From Hysterangium stoloniferum (taxonomy: Eukaryota > Basidiomycota > Agaricomycetes > Hysterangiales > Hysterangiaceae): 64,000 nucleotides of DNA. The stretch is from positions 952,693 to 1,016,692 of the forward strand of contig WHVD01000018.1 in assembly GCA_015178975.1 (NCBI GenBank). Direction: 5' to 3'. The notes under the pieces are model-generated. The model saw only the letters and a list, made by a program, of their open reading frames with translations. It made no database searches and was not told the origin of the DNA. Made by a program: the position numbers and the translations under genes. Below are positions 57,252-64,000 of this stretch, piece after piece. The first letter of the stretch is position 1, and every line of letters begins with the position of its first letter.

Positions 57252-57891
57252 TGTTACGACTGTGTCGCGACCCCTCACAAGCCAACGGGCCTGATGGTAT
57301 AATGTCATAGTATTTGTCTGTCTTCAATCAGCTAGACATCTCGGACGCTGTTGGCATCCTGACACTGACGTATACCCTCCCAGCTATTCAAACCCAACTA
57401 CGCCTTTTCTGTCTGGATATGCTTTGATACGTCCCTTTCCATTATGATGATCTGTTTTACAGTCTCACCTATGTCTATATATATATGTAACCCTCGAACT
57501 ATTTCCTTTTACCGTAGTCCCGCTCTCGGTTATCATTGGCCTGCGAACTAATCATAAACTTCCTGTTCCTAGTCAAGCTTATTGTTAATACTGTCTTCCA
57601 CCTTTCTCCCCATTAGTATTTTCTAGACCCCTGTTACTCGTATATGAACCTGCTGTAGTTGTAGTTACTAGGCAATCAGAATATCAACTCAGAACATCCC
57701 CCTAGCTCTATATTAAGTATCCCGCCGTCTGCATCCTTGGTCTTAGACCTCGGCCTCCGATCTTCACCCGCCCGAAATCTAAGGACATTCAATGTGAACT
57801 TGTGAGGGCACAGCACATAAGCTGAAGCCAAGTCCTTCCATTCAGCCCCCATCGGTTACCCGTCATTTAGCCTGTCAGTCAGTTCTTAACA
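57252..57891 (+). repeat. Gyp-E 3' LTR (640 bp)
   Basis: TGTTACGAC...TTCTTAACA. It is near-identical to the 5' LTR apart from scattered C/T changes, some at CpG, and a 28-bp length difference before the core (57821). Confidence 0.93.
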
Positions 57892-58318
57892 GGTATATAA
57901 GCTCACCCAACAATACAGTAGATCACAGGTATAATTGTGTTGAAAATGGAACACCGATCCATTTCTTTCCTATAGGTACATGTAAGCCTAATTCATGACA
58001 ATAAAGATATTGTTAAATTTGATGATGAAACACACCTTTTTATAGGGGAAGTCCACCAATTATTGCAACTTTTCATATGAAGATGCTAATTGTGGACCAT
58101 GCATTTGGAGGCTAATGTGTCAGAACCACTATACACCTCCCAGAGCACCAAACCTATATTGTCAGGAGGTGCTACACTAACTGACACAAGATATTGAGAC
58201 ACAATTACTTTTATTACAAGCTTACTAAATCCTTGTAGATTGTGTATTGCAATAGAGTCAACTCATACTATTTTTAATAGGTTATGGGCCCCGACTTCTA
58301 ATTGTAATACACATCACT
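57892..58318. repeat. Right flank of Gyp-E, including dispersed repeat R1
   Basis: 58012-58278 is the reverse complement of 30035-30303. The homology stops at ACTATTTTTAATA (58278), after which sequence leading into the Gyp-G LTR begins, so Gyp-G or an associated piece inserted into this repeat. Confidence 0.6.
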
Positions 58319-58956
58319 TGTGAAGGGTATGCATATATCATGATTGGACTGTGGAATAATACATATATTATAGTATTATATTATTTAGTTCTTACTCTTT
58401 TTCCCTAACTCTCTAGATCTTCGAGCATACCTGTATTTCTTAGTTCGAAGTCTTGTGTATATCTATGGGTGCTCTCAGCGCTAAAGACAGACAACTTTTT
58501 ACCCAGCAGACACCACTTCGTAACGACTCAGACGTCGAATAGCGAGAGGTGTCAAGGGTAGTATCTCAGCTACCATAAGGGTAGCATTCTCTAGTCTACT
58601 AATAGCCTTTTGGACTCGAACCGCTAAGGTCGAGTTCCGCTTTCAAGACTTTGCGCTCGTCGACACCGTAGTCGACTCACGCTACTAATACTCTATCCTA
58701 GACACTCAGTCTTTAGCTGAGTATCTTTCTTATTTCTAGCTACTAGTTGTACCGTAAAAGGTCAACTCATTATCTTACTGTTCTAAGCCGCCACGAGCAA
58801 CTATACAGTTGCTCTTGAGGCGTGCAGTGTGTTCTTATACTAGTACTAACAGTCTAGTAGTCTATAGTATTGTACTGACGGTCAATACTCTCTAATAGTA
58901 GTTGAATAAGCACTATTCTTCGTATATAGAGCGGTCAGAATCCACCACTCTTCACA
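58319..58956 (+). repeat. Gyp-G 5' LTR (approximate limits)
   Basis: Chosen for the 7-bp inverted ends TGTGAAG (58319) and CTTCACA (to 58956) and for the primer-site-like TGGTGATCCAGGCC that follows one base later (58958). The left end is uncertain: homology to repeat R1 ends 40 bp earlier. The right LTR is outside the window, so this cannot be checked here. Confidence 0.55.
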
Positions 58957-59032
58957 GTGGTGATCCAGGCCGGACCGTTCTTTTCCTACGAGGAAAAACT
59001 TATTATTTGACTACTAAGACCTGAACACACGA
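58957..59032 (+). other. Gyp-G leader with candidate primer-binding site
   Basis: TGGTGATCCAGGCCGG at 58958 starts with TGG, as expected for pairing with the CCA end of a tRNA. I cannot name the tRNA. Confidence 0.4.
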
Positions 59033-62000
59033 ATGACTACGGGCAAGAATCAAACATCTAGGCCTTCATCAACGCCGGGTAGCTCCATGCCTCGTCAAAA
59101 ATCTTTTAACCTAGAACCACCCCGTAACGTCACCCTGAGGAAGTCTTCGTCGACTTTTCAAGGATCAGCTCCTCCGGAGGATTCCCCCGGAGTAGTAGCT
59201 GGATCATCTACGAACATTCCCCAGCTTCCTACAGGATCACCTCCTCCAGAGGATTCCCCCGGAGTAGTAGTTGGATCGTCAATGAACATTCACCCCGATC
59301 CACCTGAGGAACGCTCATTACTCGAGCAGTTGGACACCCCTGGAGTTAACGTCGAGTCTAATCGAGCACCCATGCCCGTTCTCAGATTCCCTCCGAGACA
59401 GGTCATCCTTAAGCAGTTCCTCGGAGGTCATATGGTTTACGCCCAGCCCATCGATTACAAATGGGATATGTACTACACCGATCGAATCCCCGAGGATCAG
59501 GTTACCCCCTTCGTGGAGGAGTACAGTACGGATTACCCTATTCTACCGGAGACTGTAGCAGTCTGGTTAGGGCGTTATCAAGCGATTTTATCGGCACGGG
59601 ATTTATTCACGTGACCAGGGAACCTTGAGGATTTGACCCAATCGATTCCTGAATGGTCGAACGAGGTGACGATTACTATGGAATGAGGAAGAAGAATTCT
59701 CAAGCGGGAAGTGTTTTCTATGTTCCTTGAAGCACTTCGTACGCATGATGATGTGTTGCAGATCCTGCATGTCCTGCTTGGCGGAGATCATGTTGTGCCT
59801 AAGGTTGACTACCAGTACATGTACATCCGTATGTTGGAGGAGTCTCTCAATGGAGTCACGCCGAATCTATCGCTGGCATACCTCACTTTGAGAGGTCGGT
59901 TGAAGCGAAACCAAAGAAGACTTGATAAGATGGTTTTAGAGGTACTCCTCCCCTATAACGACTCGATCCAGGTCCCTGATTCGCCTATCTCCACGACCAA
60001 TTCGTTTGTTCGCAACTTAAACGGGTCCCCTGATACTCGTTTTCTGCATTCTCTCAACCGTCCTGTAATATTGGAGGATTTTCCACTGGATTTGAGGACA
60101 CAAGTAATAGAACGCCTTCAGGAGAAGAGGATTGAGGTCTGCGCTCCCTTCCATCAACCCCAGCCGTGTCGACTTCTGAATGCGACGGAGATCGAGAGAC
60201 AAATCGCGATGGAACCAGGCCTAACGTCTTTCCAGGGAGATCACCGCTCTCGCGTCGCATTTGAGGGAGTCTCCAACAGCCCTAACTTCAGGGATGAAGT
60301 GACCACTCGCAGAAACCGATCAGTCGCCAACAAGGGTCGACCGTCCTTCTCCACGGCATTTACTGAGGGCATAGCTGGCCCAGTTGCTGGTCGAGGATCG
60401 CTTAATCCGGACGGTCCCCACCATTCTCTACCGATCGCTTCAAACCCTTTCTTGCCATCAGGAGGACCCCCTAGCGATTCATCTGGGAGTTCGAATACTT
60501 CAGACCGGGGAGGGAACTCAGGACGTGGGGAACGCCACAATGGAGTGCCTAATACCCCTTTTCGAACTCCGATGTGGTCTCGAGCTAGCGCGCTTATTGA
60601 TGACTTACCTAAGGACAAGAAGGTCACTCTTAACACCAACGACCTCAAGATCAAATGGTCTGATCTCCCTGAATACGATGGAGCTCAATCCGAAGCCCTG
60701 GACTATATCATGGATATCATGAGTCTCGCAGAGATATCAGACTCTATGAGTGCGATCTTAGGAGTTGCTCTGCCAAGACGACTCAAGGGGCACGCTAAGG
60801 TCTGGTGGAGCACCTTAGACCGTGAGCATCGTACTGAATTCAGTCAATCTCATGGGTCGTGTCTTTGGGGTATCGTCGAAGGATTGCTCCGAACTTGTTG
60901 GCGTGAATCCTTAGCCTTAGAATGGGAAGCTATGAAATTTCGACAGGCTGGTCACGATCGTGAGACACCCGTCCACTATATCCAACGGAGAGTTAAACTT
61001 TATCGTTTCCTGTACGGGTTCCACCAGGACAGAGGGGATGAGACACGCAGACTCATTCTCACACTGCCTACGGAATGGCTCTACCTTCTTCAAGGACAAC
61101 CCATCGATAATATCATGAGTTTACAGACTTATGCTAATAACCTGCAAGAAGCTCTGATTAACACTTGGGTCCAAACACACCGGGAACGTTACAGGTTCCA
61201 GAAACCGCACGTAATGTTATCGGAGGGTCAAGAATTGGATTTTAGAGTCACCGGCGACTCCTCTTCACCTAACCATATTCTCGTTAGTGAGACTAACGAG
61301 AGAGGCTCGACGAGAAGGACCGTTCCAGACGTCGCTGATCCAAAACAGGGAAAGCGTCATGGAAAAATGTTCTTCGAGAGGAGTAACAAGAGGAGTTCGA
61401 TCAAACCCACCAAGGAATGTTGGATATGTGGAAGTCCAGAGCATTTTAAGATAGACTGCCCTCAAGCGGGCAAAATGTCTCATTATGTCTCTATCAACAA
61501 ATGCTCCGCACAGGATATGTCGGAGGAAGCTGAGGAGCAAAGGTTATATGAAGCGGTTCATGGACTATCTATACAAGGACAAGTAAATAACTCTGATGAC
61601 GAATTGACTTTTGTTTCCGTTTATTCGCCCCATGTCGAAGACAAATTAGTGAGGGAGGAAAATCGAACGACTGATGAAGCTCTTCTGTCAGAAGCTTACG
61701 TACCCATACTCGCCGCAGATTTCTTCGAAAAGGGAGACCGGCTGAGTGTTCATCGGCAGGACCTTGAAGGCCTGACCGAGGACTACTGTCAGACTGGAGA
61801 TTCTCACGAACAAATCAGTTCGAATTCGCTCTGTTCGCCTGGAGCTGATGTTGACACGTTCCCGTTTGATCCCGGGAACCCCCCCGATTTACTACCGTAT
61901 GAGAATTCGGATTCGGAGGACAGCGACGATGATCCAGTATTGGATTCCCCTTCGAAGCGTGTTCCTTGCCGAAGTGAACGCAGGAACGTAATCTTGTCCC

Positions 62001-64000
62001 TGCACAAGGAAAGTAAGAGGCCTCGAATCCAATACCCTCGTCCCAGTCGTCTGATGAAGGAGGATACTACAATCCTTTATCGAAAACGGGATCCTCCCAG
62101 TGGTTACTCTAGCATAGGAGTTGCAGCGCTCCATGTTTTCGGTCATGTAGGACCTCCCGATTCACCCGAACGCGTTAAAATTCGAATGGACACGGGAGCG
62201 GATCTTTCCCTTATATCGGAGGAATTCTACAAGGAACTGCAGGGCATGTATAAGTTGAAACAAGGACTCAAATTACGTCTAATTCAGCTCACGGGTAACG
62301 CTAAGGTTATCGGATATGTTAATGTCCCCATTTACCTGGAGGACGACAGTGGAACGTTACTGAAGTTCGCGGCAGAAACTTATGTCGTTAGAGGAATGAC
62401 GGTGCCAATTCTTTTGGGAGAAGACTTCCATATTAATTATGAAATTGGTACTCTAAGAGATCAGCCGTTGGGATCTAGACTTATTCTCCCGGGACGACAG
62501 GGTTTTATTCCAGCCAGCTCTTCTAAGGAACCTCAACCTTTGACCTTCACCGTCAATAAGGCCCCTTTCGGGAAGCATGAGAAGGAGTCATCCAAACTCA
62601 CCTCTCTCCCCGATAAAGGTGTGCGTACTGAAAGAGTCGCGCGAGCCTTGGAGGATTGCACTATCGATCCAGAGTCAGCCAGACTAGTGCCTATTTTTGT
62701 TGAAGATTTAAAGGGCGAGGAATGGATTGTTGAAGGAATTGTACTGCAAAACGAGGACGGTTCTATATTAGCCACACCAATCACGGCAATTTCAAGGAAT
62801 AGCGCGGCAGTACCTTTAGCCAATCCATCGCTAACCCCTAAGACTATCCGACGAGGGGAGACAATAGGGATAATTCATGACCCTGCTCGTTGGGCTCACA
62901 AGCCCAGGTCACTCGAGGAGAAAGGTTTAATGGTAGCAGGCGCGACTAAGATCGCACACCTTATTGAAAGTCTCTCTCAACTTGAGGAGGACCGTCAAGT
63001 CGCCTCAGAAAGACCTAAGCCACCTGTTGAACCAGAGATTGCAGACGATTTCGAACCGCCTGGTCCTAAGACGGCTGCAGTGGCTGATAATGAGAAATTT
63101 GCCTCAGAGGATCTTCACAAGTTAGTCAATTTGGGACCGGATATACCAACGGAGGTCCTGCCACGTCTCAGATCAGTTTTGACTGAGAACGTTAAGGCTT
63201 TCGGAGTCGACGGACGGTTAGGGCAAGTGGAATGTAGAGTCCCTGTCCCCTTGAAAGAGGGCGCTCAGCCCATATCCATGCCTATGTTCCCCTCGTCCCC
63301 TGCCAATAGGAGAGTTATAGACAAGCAAATGGATACCTGGTTCGAACAGGGTGTCATTGAGCCATCTAAAAGCCCCTGGGGAGCGCCAGCCTTTGTAGTA
63401 TATCGCAATGGTAAACCACGGGTGGTCATTGACTATCGGAAACTTAACCATCTCACTGTTCCAGACGAATTCCCTTTACCACGTCAATCGGAGATTATGC
63501 AAGCGCTGTCGGGGTCAAATGTTCTTTCTTCTTTCGATGCGCTGGCCGGGTTTACTCAATTAGAAATGTTGGAGGACGATAAGCCCAAAACAGCCTTTAG
63601 ATCCCATAGAGGGCTGTGGCAATTTAAAAGGATGCCATTTGGGCTCAGAAACGGCCCCTCTACATTTCAGCGCGTCATGCAAACAGTTCTAGCACCCTAC
63701 TTGTGGATTTTTTGTTTAGTCTACATCGATGACATAGTCATATTCTCTAAGAACTGGGATGATCATTTGCTTCACCTGAATCAGGTGCTTGGCGCTATCG
63801 CTTCGGCCGGTATCACTCTTCTCTCCAAGAAATGTTTTATCGGATATAATTCGATATTGTTATTGGGTCATAAAGTATCTAGGCTGGGTTTTCAACCCAC
63901 CAAGAAAGTTTTCGCGCTATATTGGAATTGGCCCCACCCACTAAGGTTTCTGATCTACAACGGTTCTTGGAATGGTCCTTTACTTTTCAGCATATATACC
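59033..64000 (+). pseudogene. Gyp-G gag-pol frame (partial), two in-frame TGA codons
   Basis: From ATG 59033 one frame runs about 1,630 codons, interrupted only by TGA at 59612-59614 and 59684-59686; from 59687 it is open to near 63920. Order: Pro/Ser-rich N-terminus with a repeated PPEDSPGVV unit, a gag core (KVWWSTLDREH, FRQAGHDRE near 60800-60960), zinc knuckle C-x2-C-x4-H-x4-C at 61418-61459, an acidic linker of about 240 residues, protease with DTGAD at 62189-62203, then RT with PSKSPWGAP (about 63360), DYRKLN (63430), FGLRNGPSTFQ (63640) and YIDD (63722-63733). At about 63921 a frame change is needed to keep the expected LAPPTKVSDLQRFLG run, with another near 63973. Gag and Pol share a frame here, unlike Gyp-A and Gyp-E. 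Confidence 0.85.

Larger units (their letters stand above)
50404..57891 (+). mobile_element. Gyp-E: full-length chromodomain Ty3/gypsy retrotransposon
   Basis: Two LTRs (50404-51032 and 57252-57891) and a perfect 5-bp target duplication GGTAT (50399-50403, 57892-57896). Layout: gag 51070-52370, pol from 52371 to 55934 in the -1 frame, the extra gene on the minus strand 57082-56074, 3' LTR. Same architecture as Gyp-A but with a different LTR family and about 60-70% similar proteins by eye. Several CGA-to-TGA stops, an RT deletion and frameshifts make it non-autonomous. Confidence 0.95.
58319..64000 (+). mobile_element. Gyp-G: second type of Ty3/gypsy element, cut by the window edge
   Basis: It comprises the LTR (58319-58956), leader and one gag-pol frame from 59033 to the edge. 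It is unrelated at protein level to Gyp-A/E apart from general protease and RT motifs, and its gag is much longer. CpG-normal, so recent. Confidence 0.85.

Overview
The window looks like transposon-rich nuclear DNA of a filamentous fungus, most likely a mushroom-forming basidiomycete (Agaricomycetes). This is an inference. It rests on 46-60 bp introns, chromodomain Ty3/gypsy elements of the Tf1/sushi type, Tc1/mariner elements with TA target sites, and strong loss of CpG (as TpG/CpA) in the older elements. No database search was possible, so family names come from motifs and from comparing copies within the window.

Layout. Positions 1-3870 hold a plus-strand array of about 42 acceptor-donor pairs, AG-NNN-GTGAGT, 50-86 bp apart. 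In other words, intron-sized segments are separated by 'exons' of exactly 3 nt (twice 6 nt). From about 2166 the array becomes a 70-71 bp tandem repeat in which the three 'exon' bases are the most variable part. A decayed coding stretch of unknown family follows (3871-4520). From 5.2 to 15.6 kb is a CpG-normal island of mostly unique DNA with only two recognisable host genes, both on the minus strand: an N-terminally membrane-anchored protein (8940 to 7845) and a two-finger C2H2 zinc-finger protein (10332 to 9582).

From 15.6 kb to the right end almost everything is mobile. There are three Tc1 copies, each carrying a solo LTR. An old gypsy pol relic (23043-27645) is split by three solo LTRs with perfect 5-bp target duplications. 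The chromodomain gypsy elements are Gyp-B (30304-34253, CpG-depleted, truncated), Gyp-A (34456-42572, both LTRs, minus), Gyp-E2 (44396-47016, gag end only, triple-nested LTR) and Gyp-E (50404-57891, both LTRs, TSD GGTAT, plus). A different Ty3-like element, Gyp-G (58319 to the window end), has one very long gag-pol frame running off the edge.

Within Gyp-A and Gyp-E, gag and pol lie in the same direction, with pol in the -1 frame. The Gag stop is preceded by six A's and followed at once by a hairpin, in both elements. Between the pol stop and the 3' LTR, each of Gyp-A, Gyp-B and Gyp-E carries an extra gene on the opposite strand. It has its own TATA box, three exons (in Gyp-A and Gyp-E), and encodes a coiled coil, an acidic linker and a Zn2Cys6-pattern cysteine cluster. 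All gypsy elements here carry nonsense codons (mostly CGA to TGA), frameshifts or deletions, so none looks autonomous as it stands.
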